64,000 nucleotides of DNA from Zygaena filipendulae (GCA_907165275.2 OU015670.1:4553501-4617500), one strand, 5' to 3'. Shown: positions 44,101 to 53,733, counted from the first letter of the stretch. Numbers and translations are program-made. The notes: a model not told the origin generated them from the sequence alone.

Positions 44101-46378
44101 TAAGGAATGGTCGGGTGGCTGTCATGACATCGCTATAACCCATTTTGTCCGTCATTTCCAATGAGACAAGCAAACTCTTCAGTACATTTGCTGTGAAATT
44201 CAAATCTACACCGTGGACTAGAATGCAGCAGAAAGAATTCTGATAGAATGTCTGAAGACAGTGAAACATGTCTGGTCTGTGTCCAAGCAGTGTAATGCAC
44301 GATCTAACAGTGGAATTCAATGACGATTCCCTGAATCTTGCCTTGGAAGTATTCTCGGCAACAACATAGAAGCAATCATTGAATTTCACATATAAATCTA
44401 AAGTTTCTTTCTCAGACAACTTCTGTATTGCTGTCACATCACTCTTCTTTGTTAAGCATTCAAATATTTTTCCGAAAACAACATTCAATTCTTTGGCATA
44501 ACTATCACTGTATAGCGCATGTAGTTTTTTGATGAGGAACGTCAGTATATTACCACACAAGGGTACAATATCGAAAACGGCAACAACACTTAAAATATCC
44601 TCTGTTAGCTTTGGTAACAATTTCACAATAGCCAATCGTCCCAATTTCAGTTTCTCAAAATACAGCAGTCTGTCAGCAATTATGTTCCAGTAGGTCTTGC
44701 AATATTCCTTCATTAATTCTCCTTCGAATGGCATTAGGGAGAGTTTTAACACCAGTTCTGGAGGTATGGGTGTTGCCTGAAATTATAGATAAGATCGAAA
44801 TTTTAGACTAAAGGTAGAGAAGCATTTATTACTATTGTAGTTAATGTATAACAGAAAAAAATAACAATGGTTATGAAGTTACCCATAAACATAGCTTCCA
44901 TTCATTTTTTGCTTTTAATGACTGGATTTTTTTTGTGATCTGTAATCTTATAAAGCTAAGTAGTAAGTACATACCTAGTGTGTTTGAGACAATTAAATTT
45001 TCAAGCATAATATGGACATAAAGATTAAAACAGCATCTTTTTGACAGCATCAGAAAAAGGAAAGTTCTCTGCTAATGAAGTTTTTAGCTGTGTGATTTCT
45101 TTTAGGCAATACACAACAAGTGATTTTCATTATTATTATTATACCGGTTTTTAAGGGAAAATTTGAGTTGGCTTCACTTTTAGTTGAATAGTGATTACTT
45201 AATTACCTGTTTAACTGCATATCTGTGAATATGATAGATGCAAGCCAGCGTTTTCACTTGCTCCTGTTTGCTCATACCTCGTGTTTCCCTGACACAGTCA
45301 ATGCTGAGGGTCACTAAGGCTTTGTTGTCAACTAGCTTACACCATGATGGAACCTTCTCTATGTTCCTAAAAATTATATTTGTTATTGATAAGAAAAACT
45401 TATTTTTACATTACACCTGTGACACAATATTGAACTATCTAACTAATGCATCACTGGCTAAGATTTTTTTTTATCATGGAGCCTTTTGAGATTGGAATTC
45501 AGCACCATTTGTCTAAGCTGACTAGCTTGGCATCTCTCTGACGTATCCTTGGTAAGCTCCATTAAGCACATTACAGCAGCCCCAGGATGGGGGAAAAGAG
45601 GAATAGAGCGCACCATGCTCGGCATCACACTTAGGGATAGGGTTCCTAATGTGACCATAAGGAAACAAACTAAGGTTGTGAATGTTGGGGACAAAATGGC
45701 ATCCCTGAAATGAAGATGGGCTGGACACCTGAGATGTTTGGATGTAGACAGATGGGGCATTAAAGCCACGGAATGGAGACCCAGGACAGGATGTAGGACT
45801 GTGGGAAGATCGCCCAAGAGGTGGACCGATGACATTGAGGGTGCTGCTGGGAAGACCTGGACCCGAGGGACAAGATGTCGGTGCGGATAGAAACGGAATG
45901 AGAAGGCCTTTATCCAGCAGTGGATGGACATAGACTGAAGAAGAAGAGAAGAAGAAGAAGGACGAACGGCTTGACCAAAATAGAGGAAGATATGGGTAGC
46001 CTTTTAAGTCCTGCAGAGTGGTCTTAACTTACTGTTGTACTCAGTTTATTAGACGTCTTTGTAACCCAGCCGGCAAACCAACGATAACAGTCAGTCTCTC
46101 ATATAAGATAGCTCTTCAAAAACTCTGGTTTTTTCCTTATCAGTAGTGAGATGTTGATGTTAATAACTAACTTATGCAACTATTTCGCTTCTAGTGGTAG
46201 AATATTCACTGACGTACCTGCATATTAAACAGAGAACATTTACAGAAAACTGTCCCTTGTCTTTCTTCGTTAATTTAGCTGAAATATCCTTAAAACGCGA
46301 GTAAACATTGTCTAAATCGGTCCAGTCTTTTTCAGAGCCATTTGCCTTCAGTCGTACAGTAAAATTATTTGCATCCAT
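33763..46378 (-). CDS. thr: Three rows-like protein (separase N-terminal-type regulatory subunit), 13 exons
   Basis: Exons in gene order: 46218-46378, 45207-45366, 43302-44776, 42688-42809, 41812-41945, 41302-41409, 40496-40604, 39452-39587, 38693-38852, 36889-36997, 36342-36479, 35897-36117 and 33763-35154. They sum to 4425 bases, a continuous 1474-residue frame. The protein is largely helical and TPR-like. Near the start of the last exon is CQCFACQTPF followed by a helix, matching the Cys-x-Cys-x-x-Cys block of the separase N-terminal half. No C50 protease His/Cys dyad follows; the protein ends in a basic tail. Drosophila splits separase into Sse (protease) and Three rows, and the length here fits Three rows. 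Expected role: holding separase at anaphase. Identity is inferred from architecture and motif, not alignment. Confidence 0.72.
36180..36272. repeat. (CA)n microsatellite in an intron
   Basis: Interrupted CACACA and CACTCACT tracts, immediately 5' of exon 12 in gene order. Confidence 0.9.
36519..36870 (-). repeat. SINE/LINE-tail-like repeat in intron
   Basis: A minus-oriented copy (AATATTACTAATG start, CGCGGGGAACAGCTAA near 36640), followed by a second fragment with ATTCCGGAATTCCTGCGGGA near 36800. Confidence 0.5.
37000..38690. other. Intron between exons 38693-38852 and 36889-36997
   Basis: AT-rich, with no coding signal. A tail-type repeat (CTGAACGAATTTTCATGCGG) lies at 38085-38165, and a run of about 12 G lies at 38638-38649, just beyond the donor of the upstream exon. 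Confidence 0.4.
38919..39080 (-). mobile_element. Truncated MITE of the AGTCCGTC family
   Basis: It starts TTAGTCCGTCAGATAG and keeps the AAAACGCATTACGTTTAAGAGTGGGG block, but lacks the double TGACGTCAC core and the other end. Confidence 0.5.
39130..39318 (-). repeat. Interspersed tail repeat in intron
   Basis: TCTGTCTGTCTGTTCGCGAT, then CTGAACGGAATTTCATG, ending GCCGGGGACAGCTGGT. Minus-oriented relative to the CTAGCTGT family. Confidence 0.55.
39600..39712 (+). repeat. LINE 3' tail with (ATTCA)n
   Basis: GTTGGGTCAAATAAAGTTAG followed by a short ATTCAATTC array. This is typical of non-LTR retrotransposon 3' ends in insects. Confidence 0.5.
39851..40170 (+). mobile_element. MITE with CTAGTTTCCT ends and double TGACGTCAC core
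   Basis: The outer inverted repeat CTAGTTTCCT / AGGAAACTAG surrounds the inner TTAGTCCG and GACGGACTAA. Two sites (ATGACGTCACGCC and GTGACGTCACGAG) lie about 50 bases apart. Nearly identical to 58561-58886. Confidence 0.8.
40171..40490 (+). repeat. SINE/LINE-tail-like repeats
   Basis: A plus-oriented fragment (GTGAATTCCGGGATAAAAAGT, ATGTCCTTTTCTGTACCC) is followed by a reversed fragment (GGACCGATTTCAAATATTC, GAGCACAACATAGG). Confidence 0.55.
41090..41265 (-). repeat. SINE/LINE-tail-like repeat
   Basis: ACAGATAAACTCAAAAACTA, then TTTTATCCCGGAATTCCCAT, reversed relative to the family orientation. It lies just 3' of exon 41302-41409. Confidence 0.5.
41452..41567 (-). mobile_element. Half MITE of the AGTCCGTC family
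   Basis: It keeps one GTGACGTCACGTG site, the CAATGAATCGCCGTTATTTTT block and a decayed end (AAGATGGCCTAAAA). The other half is missing. Confidence 0.55.
41985..42090 (+). repeat. LINE 3' tail with (TTGA)n
   Basis: TTTAGCAATAAGGCCGGCCTTTG leading to a (TTGA)n run at 42069-42086. It resembles 3' tails of lepidopteran non-LTR elements. Confidence 0.5.
42277..42456. mobile_element. Foldback MITE in intron 4 of the three rows-like gene
   Basis: The arms AGCCAAGTAAACAACCTTTAA and AAAAGATTGTCAACTTGGTC are mutually inverse, as are CTATAGGAAACTGAGGAA and TTCCTTAGTTTTCTATAG. A related element with AACCAAGTTGACAAT ends is at 54548-54724. Confidence 0.65.
42850..43200. repeat. Degenerate minisatellite in intron 3
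   Basis: About eight imperfect units of roughly 38-48 bases, each with TATACAGG-TGTTCCGGAAACACCC-like content. It starts 40 bases upstream (gene sense) of the exon 42688-42809 acceptor. Confidence 0.7.
43302..44776 (-). CDS. thr: Large third exon of the three rows-like gene
   Basis: 1475 coding bases, beginning ATPIPPELVLKLSLMPFEGE and ending GSLKLRYLS before the donor GTATTTATC. It is entirely predicted helical, AT-rich and Leu/Lys-rich (for example ALYNKSICEMDLKIYENALK, a TPR-like repeat). It differs sharply in base composition from the GC-rich exons that follow, while the frame continues across the boundary. Confidence 0.85.
45476..45935 (+). pseudogene. LINE endonuclease-reverse-transcriptase tail (RTE-like) in intron 1
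   Basis: The plus-strand reading from about 45715 gives AGHLRCLDVDRWG, then KRWTDDIEGAAGKTWTR, a stop, then EKAFIQQWMD. This is the familiar C-terminus of many insect LINE polyproteins (RW-x-DDI ... W ... EAF-x-QQW). It is interrupted by a stop and truncated upstream. The minus-strand open frame of 157 residues over the same bases is a shadow. Confidence 0.75.
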
Positions 46379-46586
46379 TATTCAAAGTTCACTTTAACAC
46401 ATAAGTGCAAGATATTAAAACTTTTGTCCAGTTTTACCAATTTATGACGGTAAAAATATTGTAGATAATTATTTTATTTTTGAACTTCCTAAAACCGTTA
46501 AATACGGTGTTGCCACTTGCCACTTGACAGTTGCTATGAAGAAGTGTCAAACTTGTTTGTACTCGTTTGCAGAGAGAAGGTAATCA
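46379..46586 (-). promoter_or_regulatory. Upstream region of the three rows-like gene
   Basis: The start codon at 46378 is followed on its upstream side by only about 210 bases before a large inverted-repeat element begins. No TATA box was recognised. The stretch is AT-rich with a TTGCCACTTGCCACTTG direct repeat near 46510. Confidence 0.35.
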
Positions 46587-46924
46587 TTAAGGTGTAACCT
46601 CATGCAGCCGCTCGACGCTCGTTTGCAGCGATAAATCCACAGAACACACAAAATCTGGTCACATTTGGTCACGTGACTTATTGTCGCCGCGTCAAAAACA
46701 CCCCGGTGCAACCTCATGCAAGCCGCTCGACGCTCGTTTGCAGCGACATGTCTGGTTACGTGAACCTATTTTGAATTTCCCGCGACTCAAAAGATGCGAT
46801 AGGCAGGTAGTCGCTCGTCGCTCGTGTGCAGCGACTTATCTGCACGTGTCCCTATTTTAAATTTCCCGCGACTAAAAAAAGTAGCAATAAGTCGCCGGCA
46901 GCAAAATCAGTGTACTGTGTGATG

Positions 46925-47345
46925 ATGGTTCCTGGCCGGACCACGGTATGGAACAGAGTTTTTACGCTGGCACAAATTAATTATTTTTATTGTTCCCTTT
47001 TGTGCCACTAATTCCAGGAATTTATGCCTTCTCGTTCTGGAGTAACAAGAGTACGATTGTGATCGGGCTGCAGGGAATCCTAGTTTCTGGCCCGATTACG
47101 ATACGGAACGGAGATTTTTTGTTGCAAGATTACATTATTTTAATTGTGCCTTTTAGTGCCACCAGTCCTAGGAAAGTGTGCCTTCTGGTTCTGGAGTTAC
47201 AACTTACAAGAATACGACCCAACCATGGCTCGGAAATGAGATTTTTTTTGAACAAATTAATTATTTTAGTTGTGCCTTCTAGTGCCACTAATCCCAGGAA
47301 TTTTTGCCTTCTGGTTCTAGAATACCTAACTATAGTACGAGCCTA
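46925..47345. repeat. About 130 bp tandem repeat, three units
   Basis: Each unit contains AACGGAGATTTTTT-like, then TAATTATTTTA, then TGTGCCTTTTAGTGCCACTA, then CCTTCTGGTTCTGGA. Units start near 46945, 47095 and 47220 and are diverged. Confidence 0.7.
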
Positions 47346-47354
47346 ATCTTTACA

Positions 47355-47575
47355 ATAGCTGTTCCCCGCGGTTTCACCGCGTAGTATGCGAAATATCAAT
47401 GTAGTTTCTTCTGAGTTAATTTTAGAGTTCCCGTGAAAATTCCGGGATAAATAGTAGCCTATGTCCTTGTCTGTACCCCTGACAATGTGATGATCGGTTA
47501 AGCCGTTTAGCCGTGAAAGCGTAACAAACAAACAAACAACCTCACTTTTGCATTTTTAATATTAGTAGGATTAAT
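47355..47575 (+). repeat. SINE/LINE-tail-like repeat
   Basis: TAGCTGTTCCCCGCGGTTTC start, TTCCGGGATAAATAGTAGCC, and TTTTTAATATTAGTAGGAT end. A small interruption lies near 47395-47420. Confidence 0.7.
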
Positions 47576-48007
47576 TTGTAAATATTTCCATTGACTTTGA
47601 TAACAGTGCCCTAAAATATTTCAATACTCATTACAATTCTCTTCATCGCAGACACAACAGTGTTTAGAAAGCAATGTCTCACGCGTGGATCGATTGTAAA
47701 CTTTCACTCATGTTAGTTTAGGCTTTAAAGAGCACGTACCCAAGGTCGTACAATTATTAAAAAAAAAACAAGTGAACTGACAAAGACTCACCAATGCATT
47801 TCAATGTAAATACTTCAGAAGAGAAAATTACTACTGTATTGGCTGTATGGACTTAGTTTCCTTTGCCTTCCCCATTGGGGTAAATTTAACAAAAAAGAAG
47901 ACAGAGTGGTACCTACTCAGAAGAATGGTACCTACCTTAGTTAATTTGTGGTACCTACCTACCTCACCTACCTAGTACCTATGTTTTTCGATTGTTCTTT
48001 TATAAGT

Positions 48008-48212
48008 AACTAGCTGTCCCGCGCAGTTTCACCCGCGATAATTTCGGAGTTCCCGCGGGAATCCCGGATTACAATATAGCCTATGTTACTCAGGGATAAT
48101 GTAGCTTTCTAATGGTGAAAGAATTTTTGAAATCGGTCTAGTAGTTTTGGAGTTAAATCGTAACAAACAAACAAAAAAACAAATCTTTCCACTTTATAAT
48201 ATTAGTATAGAT
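48008..48212 (+). repeat. SINE/LINE-tail-like repeat
   Basis: ACTAGCTGTCCCGCGCAGTT start, AATATAGCCTATGTTACTCAG, and ATAATATTAGTATAGAT end. Confidence 0.75.
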
Positions 48213-48545
48213 TATCACAATCTTAAAAAGTTGGTTGATTTAACAATCATAATATATTATGAATCTATTCCACATGAAGTTTTTGTATCTTAAGTTCTTT
48301 TATATATAATTATCACAATCTTAATAGGTTTATTGATTTAACAAACATATCAACATATCTAGTCAACATGAATAGTTTTTGTATCTTCAGTCACAATCTC
48401 AAAAGGTTTATTAATTTAATAATCATATATTATGAATCTAGTTAACATGAAGTTTTTCTATCTTCAGTTCTTTTATAAATAATTATCACACTCTTAAAAC
48501 GTTTACTGATTTAACAATCATATTATGAATCTAGTTAAAAAATAG
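48213..48545. repeat. About 110 bp AT-rich tandem repeat, four units
   Basis: Units share AATTATCACAATCTTAAAA, GATTTAACAATCATA, ATGAATCTAGTTAACATGA and AGTTTTTGTATCTT. They directly follow the SINE-like repeat and are imperfect. Confidence 0.75.
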
Positions 48546-48932
48546 AACTTTGTCTTAATGACGGGACAATTTATACAAATAATTCGTTAAACAAAACAAG
48601 AAGATCCAGTCAACAAATTAAGTGTCTGATGCAAATCTCGTGACATTTTTTGAGCACCAAATTCAAAATCTCAATGACAGTTTCCATTCTTTCCGACGGT
48701 GGTAATTGTCACAAGTTAAATCCCACCCCAAGTAGGAATCCATCGACATCATCCATTGTGGTGGTGGAGGTGGTTCAGGCACTGGATCTTCTCAGGAAAT
48801 TGCATCAACAATGGTTCAGAACAACCATTGACTCATCCACTCCTTTCTCTCTAATGGAACATCTTATCTTCTCACTTCGACTGAATACCTGAATTTTTTA
48901 AACTCAATTACAATGATAATTCTTATTAAAAC
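48546..48932. other. Unassigned stretch
   Basis: Slightly higher complexity than its flanks. A plus frame 48650-48892 (MSTKFKISMTVSILSDGG) shows no recognisable domain, and I do not support it as a gene. Confidence 0.25.
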
Positions 48933-49115
48933 CTAGCTGTGCCTCGCGGTTTCACCCACGATAATTCCGGGATTAAAAGTACCCTATGACCTTCTCTGTA
49001 CCCCTGCGTATAATATGCCACAAGTGCATGCCAAATTTCATCCAAATCCGTTCAGCCGTTTTTGCGTGATTGAGTAACAAACATCCACACTTTCAGATTT
49101 ATAATATTAGTAGGA
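48933..49115 (+). repeat. SINE/LINE-tail-like repeat
   Basis: CTAGCTGTGCCTCGCGGTTT start, AAAAGTACCCTATGACC, ATCCAAATCCGTTCAGCCGT, and TATAATATTAGTAGGAT end. Closest in style to the copy at 582. Confidence 0.75.
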
Positions 49116-50102
49116 TAGAAATGTCGACAAAATTTTGAAAATATGTTAGAATTGAGTTGAATTGGTTACCTTCCTCATTATCGTGTTCGTAAACACTTTC
49201 GTCTACATCTACGTCACGCTCCTCTTTCTCATCGATATGCCGGCTGACATCACTGCTTGTTGTACATGAAATAAGACATAAAGTCGTAAGTTCTGTAGAT
49301 AATCCTGAAATTTATAACTCTGCACAAACTACTTAGAGATTTCACTGCTAGTTTTCACATTCAAGTTATCTTTGGCTAATCAATTAATTATAACTTAATT
49401 ACTGTTTTTATATTGTAAGGTGATATGAAATAAACGACAACAACCGTATCAAAAACAAAATATTAAACTGAGACATTAATATGACAACAAAACTGCTAGG
49501 TAACAAAAAAGGTGGTTCGAAATTAACATACACTTTAATCTTGATAAAACTGTACAATGAGGAAACAAAATTATCGTTTAAACGTTTATGATTCTTTAAT
49601 TAAATGTTTTAATATGTTTACCTCGTCTGAATCCATTGTTTACCTAGATAAATTAAATAAATCGTTGCAGCACCAGAAGTCAACTCACACCCAGCTCACG
49701 CCATTTCCCAAATACCAGCGTCCCAGCGCGGCGGGCAGCGACAAAGCTGAACATTTTCAGCTTTGTCGCCACATCGATTTATCGCTGCCACAGACGTATA
49801 AGAGAACATACATACGTCGCTCCAAACGAAACCTCATAAAAAACGAGCGACGAGCGACATAGCTCAACATTTTCAGCTTTATGACTGCCGCACCTTTTGA
49901 AACGCGGGAAATTCAAAATGGTGTCACGTGACCAGACATGTCGCTGCAAACGAGCGTCGAGCGGCTGCATGGGGTCGTACCCTTAAGCTAGTTTGTGCTT
50001 GATTTTTTTTTTGTTTTTACTCCTTGTGGAGAAGGTAAAAGAATCTAAGTCCATACAGCCAGTTCAGATGTATTTCTTTTCTAAAGTTATTTAAGTACTT
50101 AC

Positions 50103-50297
50103 ATTGATTATGTTTTTTACATCGATAAGATGAATTAAATGCTGTACTGGGACTTCTGAAAGTAATTCTTCATAATTGGACGTAATGGTATGCTCTATAG
50201 GGAGTTCAATAGTAAAACGATAACCTCCAAGCGAATACTTCATATTATTTCCCTGTTTCCACACGCTGTTGATCACTAATGGATCACTATATTGCAA
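50103..50297 (-). CDS. Possible first exon of a small unknown gene
   Basis: 65 codons from ATG 50297 (MQYSDPLVINSVWKQGNNMK) to IDVKNIIN, then a strong donor (GTAAGTAC). The sequence has non-repetitive, protein-like composition. One in-frame continuation is 49209-49304 (acceptor ATTTCAG, DYLQNLRLYVLFHVQQAV to a stop), giving 96 residues. That second exon would lie inside the TTAA-flanked element, so either the gene captured it or the join is chance. I recognise no family. Confidence 0.3.
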
Positions 50298-50848
50298 ATT
50301 CTACTACTTTCACACAATATTATCAACGATAAACTAATTTTTAAAACCAAGAAATAAAACTGACGTCTATTTTGCTCAAATGCTGCCAAAAGTTCTATTG
50401 AGCTTGTGTCAAAACTCCATAGGTTTCCTTTTTCCATTTTCCACTGAACAAGAATTTACAAAATACACTTTTTTCCAATAACAGAGCATAATGCGACTCA
50501 GTGGCGCACAATGCCGAATTTTATTGTGAGTTTTTAATGCACCAGCAGAGTGCGAAACTTTTTTATTATTTCCAAACGTAGACAGAGAACCATCTACGTT
50601 TCCAAAAACACTTGATTTTTTTTTCCGTGTATCCGATCTAGGAAAGGCAAAGGAACTTGGATATCTGCACGCATCACGAGTGATCGATTGTGTGAAGCGT
50701 TGCTGTAGTTGAAAGTTGAAACATTCACTTTGATTGAGCCAATGATGTTTTATTAAATAGAATGTCTTTGCGTTGAGCATTATGCAAACTTGCTTCGTTC
50801 AGCAAGCTCGTGAAGAAGGCTGCGCCCGTAGTGATTACCTTCTCTCTG

Positions 50849-51319
50849 GTGTGCGTTCCGTGGCTTCGCACGAATGCACTCGAACACGCTCGAGCGCGCT
50901 CTTAACCCGTTCTGTGGCTTGGTGAAATTTTACTCTGACAACTTTCAGAGCGTAGTTTCACCCGTTCCGTGGCTCAGAGTGCAGCAACCAAACAACCATC
51001 TCCGAAGCAGGTTAATTTTCACTCTGACAGCTATGTATTGTTTAAGAAGTGTCAAAGTTTGCGCCAAAAACCGGATTCGTTGAAAAAGAACTTAATCGGA
51101 GTTCTTACGAACAAAGGGGAGGTGTCGTAATCAAAAAAAGTTTATAATTGAGTGTAAAACAGTCTTATTTGTAATGTGAGTTGTAAGAAAACAAATGGCG
51201 CCTGAAATTTCAAATATTTTGAGGTTATAAAAACAACTCGATCGTTCTGTGGCTTGGTTGCAACTCAAACGAGTGAAATTTTAACCGAACAACTGCGCCC
51301 AAATCCACGGAACGCACAC
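50849..51319. mobile_element. 471 bp MITE with GTGTGCGTTCCGTGG ends
   Basis: The terminal inverted repeat GTGTGCGTTCCGTGG / CCACGGAACGCACAC is perfect over 15 bases. The interior repeats GTTCTGTGGCTTGG and CCGTTCCGTGGCTC. It is non-coding and lies between the possible small gene and ALG10. Confidence 0.75.
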
Positions 51320-51760
51320 CTGACTGCGCCCGGCGCCGTCTTTAATTTTAACAGTTCACTTGTTCACTAGTTAATTTGTGGTTCAATCACCTACGTCTCG
51401 CGGACGCTGCTGAATGAAAAAAAAAATTAAAATGAAAATGGAGAACCGGCTTTGGGTTTCGACTGTGTTAAAAATATCAGTTTAACGTCGATATTATGAA
51501 ATAAACCCTTAGATAATCCAAATAATAATCTTAAGTCCGTATAAATATTTACGATATATTTGTTAAATGAATAGGTAAGTCGAAATATCAAGTTATCAGG
51601 CAAAACAAGGTTAAGTTTTATATTGATTTTGCACTACAATTTAGAAGTTAAAAAATAAATGCGTTTTCATTTAGCATTAAATACTTATTTACTAGGATTT
51701 TGTTAAAAAATAAAAACACTCATATATTCATGATTTTCTCCAGAAAACCGGGAAACAAAA
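51320..51760 (+). promoter_or_regulatory. Upstream region of ALG10
   Basis: AT-rich, without a recognised core promoter. The ATG used (51761) is preceded by GAAACAAAA, a reasonable insect start context (A at -3). Confidence 0.3.
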
Positions 51761-53206
51761 ATGAAGATCAAAACGACACATTACGTGCTGTTACTGTCCG
51801 CATTAGCCGCATATGTCGTTACGTCCAAGTACATTTTCGACAAAGTGAATGAAACCACTCAAATAGTCATTGATGAATTATTCCACATACCACAAGGCAT
51901 GGAGTATTGCAAACACAACTTTTCGTACTGGGATCCTAAAATTACTACACTGCCTGGACTGTATATTGTGTCCACTGCATTTTTGGGCACTTACTTCCCT
52001 TGTAGTACATACAATTTAAGATTTATTAATTTGCTTGCCTCCTGTGTTAATTTGCTACTCTTTTCATCAATTTTAAAATTTGTGTATGGTAGCAACACTG
52101 AAAGTCAGAGCAAGATAGTGTTGCAAGCTCTTAATCTAGCATTGTTACCACCATTGTATTTCTTCTCTCATGTTTATTATACAGACACACTATCATTAAT
52201 GTTTTTATTGGCTTACTCTCGACTGTGTTTCTATAATCGACACAAACTATTTATATTACTTTTCGGTCTGTGCAGTGTTATGATGCGGCAAACGAATATA
52301 GCATGGGTGGCAATGGTCTTCGGCCATAAGGCTGTAGATGTTTTTATTAAAAGTTCTAGAGTTTTTGGCAACCAGCATGTTTCAAACACAAAACTAAATC
52401 GTAAGTCTCTGTTAGCTCAGGATGTTGATAAGTCAAAGCTCAAACGTTATTACAACATGTCAGACTTCTTTCTGGCCCTACGTTATCATATTGAAACTTG
52501 TTTTATTAACTTTTTCAAATTTTTAACCTTGCAAGATTGGTCAATACTACTAATACATGGCATCATATTGATTTCCTTTGCTGCATTTGTGTTTATTAAT
52601 GGTTCTATTGTGCTTGGCGACAAAAAAGCCCATGAAGTGTCATTGCACATACCACAGTTGTTTTATTTCTTGATTTTCTATGGCGTTTTTGGGTTGCCAT
52701 ATCTGATTGCAAAGTTACCATCAACTCTTAAATTAATTTTTAATAATAAGACAGATGTTGTCATTATATGTTTATTGTTTGCTTTGATTGTACATTTCAA
52801 CACTATAACCCATCCATATTTGTTGGCAGATAACAGGCATTATACCTTCTACATTTGGCATCGATGGTTTGGCAAATTTAATTTTGCAGTGTATGCAACA
52901 GTTCCAGTTTACGTGTTCCTCTTGTTCAGTCTGTATGATAACCTGAGAGATCAAAATTGTATATCGTTCTTGCTGCCATATACGGTGAGTTTGGTTCTAG
53001 TGTTGGTGTTGCAGAAAATGATTGAGGTGAGATATTTCTTAATACCGTTTGTTATATTGAGGATGCGGTTTGTGAGACCATCATTTAAAATTGTTCTATT
53101 CGAATTTTTGTGGTATGCCACACTGAATGCTGTCACTTTCCACTTATTTTTCACTAAGGAAATTTATTGGAGCGATTTTGTCTACGCTCAGAGGTTGATC
53201 TGGTAA
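51761..53206 (+). CDS. ALG10: ALG10: dolichyl-P-Glc:Glc2Man9GlcNAc2-PP-dolichol alpha-1,2-glucosyltransferase
   Basis: 481 residues in one exon, close to the family's usual length. It adds the third, terminal alpha-1,2 glucose to the lipid-linked oligosaccharide in the ER lumen, the last step before transfer to protein. Family motifs are visible: DELFHIPQGMEYC (D38-C50), where acidic residues of the first lumenal loop lie; YWDPKITTLPGLY (56-68); FFSHVYYTDTLSL; MMRQTNIAWVAMV; and HPYLLADNRHYTFYIWHR. Many hydrophobic segments fit a multi-pass ER membrane protein, starting with an N-terminal helix (VLLLSALAAYVV). No introns or breaks are seen. A single-exon structure can also arise by retroposition, but the frame is fully open. 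Confidence 0.95.
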   Translation: MKIKTTHYVLLLSALAAYVVTSKYIFDKVNETTQIVIDELFHIPQGMEYCKHNFSYWDPKITTLPGLYIVSTAFLGTYFPCSTYNLRFINLLASCVNLLLFSSILKFVYGSNTESQSKIVLQALNLALLPPLYFFSHVYYTDTLSLMFLLAYSRLCFYNRHKLFILLFGLCSVMMRQTNIAWVAMVFGHKAVDVFIKSSRVFGNQHVSNTKLNRKSLLAQDVDKSKLKRYYNMSDFFLALRYHIETCFINFFKFLTLQDWSILLIHGIILISFAAFVFINGSIVLGDKKAHEVSLHIPQLFYFLIFYGVFGLPYLIAKLPSTLKLIFNNKTDVVIICLLFALIVHFNTITHPYLLADNRHYTFYIWHRWFGKFNFAVYATVPVYVFLLFSLYDNLRDQNCISFLLPYTVSLVLVLVLQKMIEVRYFLIPFVILRMRFVRPSFKIVLFEFLWYATLNAVTFHLFFTKEIYWSDFVYAQRLIW

Positions 53207-53733
53207 TAATTCTAAGTTTGTGTGTCGTGTAATTACCTATTCTGGCAAGAAGTTGCTCAATAGTTGGATAATATTGAGAGGTATGAAGTCATTTGTTCAT
53301 TAAAAAAAATACTAGTCTGCGAATCCATAGGTTATGAACATTTTTTGTTATACAGGCTGGCCAAAAAGTATATTAATTAGCAAAAGTAAAAAAAAAAAAT
53401 TTGTATCCAAAATAATGTAAGTAATCGTATTTAATGTATAAGTAAACTTTTTTAACCCTGTCACCGCTATCCCCGTAATATAACAATCTACGAAAGACAT
53501 CTTCCTGGGGCCAGAGATAACATTACGTTACTAACAAACCACTGTCCTGACTTTCACACTATGCCTAAAGCGTGTGATCTGGAGGTAAAGACCATGTTTT
53601 TATAGCCTTAACTTTTAGCTACAAAAACGGCGATGATAGGGTTGATGTAGAATATAAGATTTGTGCCAAATAAAAATGTGTTTTTCAAATCTTTTGTTTG
53701 ATTTACATTTTACACAAACGTTTTTTTTAATTT
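53207..53733. other. ALG10 3' flank
   Basis: AT-rich, with no gene. AATAAA near 53669 is a possible polyadenylation signal, though it is 460 bases from the stop. Confidence 0.35.

Larger units (their letters stand above)
46591..49982. mobile_element. Large decayed TTAA-flanked inverted-repeat element
   Basis: The left end (GGTGTAACCTCATGCAGCCG then CTCGACGCTCGTTTGCAGCGA) and the right end share inverted repeats of about 40 bases or more. Both are flanked by TTAA (46587-46590, 49983-49986), the target of piggyBac-type elements. The left side carries three tandem copies of the end sequence (46591, 46690, 46805). The interior holds tandem repeats and other interspersed repeats, with no transposase. 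A composite of two smaller elements is possible. Confidence 0.55.

Noticed and set aside
45458..45931. 157-residue minus-strand open frame
   Set aside because: The opposite strand reads the conserved C-terminus of a LINE polyprotein, so the minus frame is accidental.
49557..49862. 101-residue frame near the right end of the TTAA element
   Set aside because: It runs through the palindromic subterminal repeats (AGCTGAACATTTTCAGCT) and has no protein-like conservation.
50409..50780. 123-residue minus-strand frame (MLNAKTFYLIKHHWL)
   Set aside because: There is no recognisable domain. It is bounded by repeat-like sequence, and its composition does not look selected.
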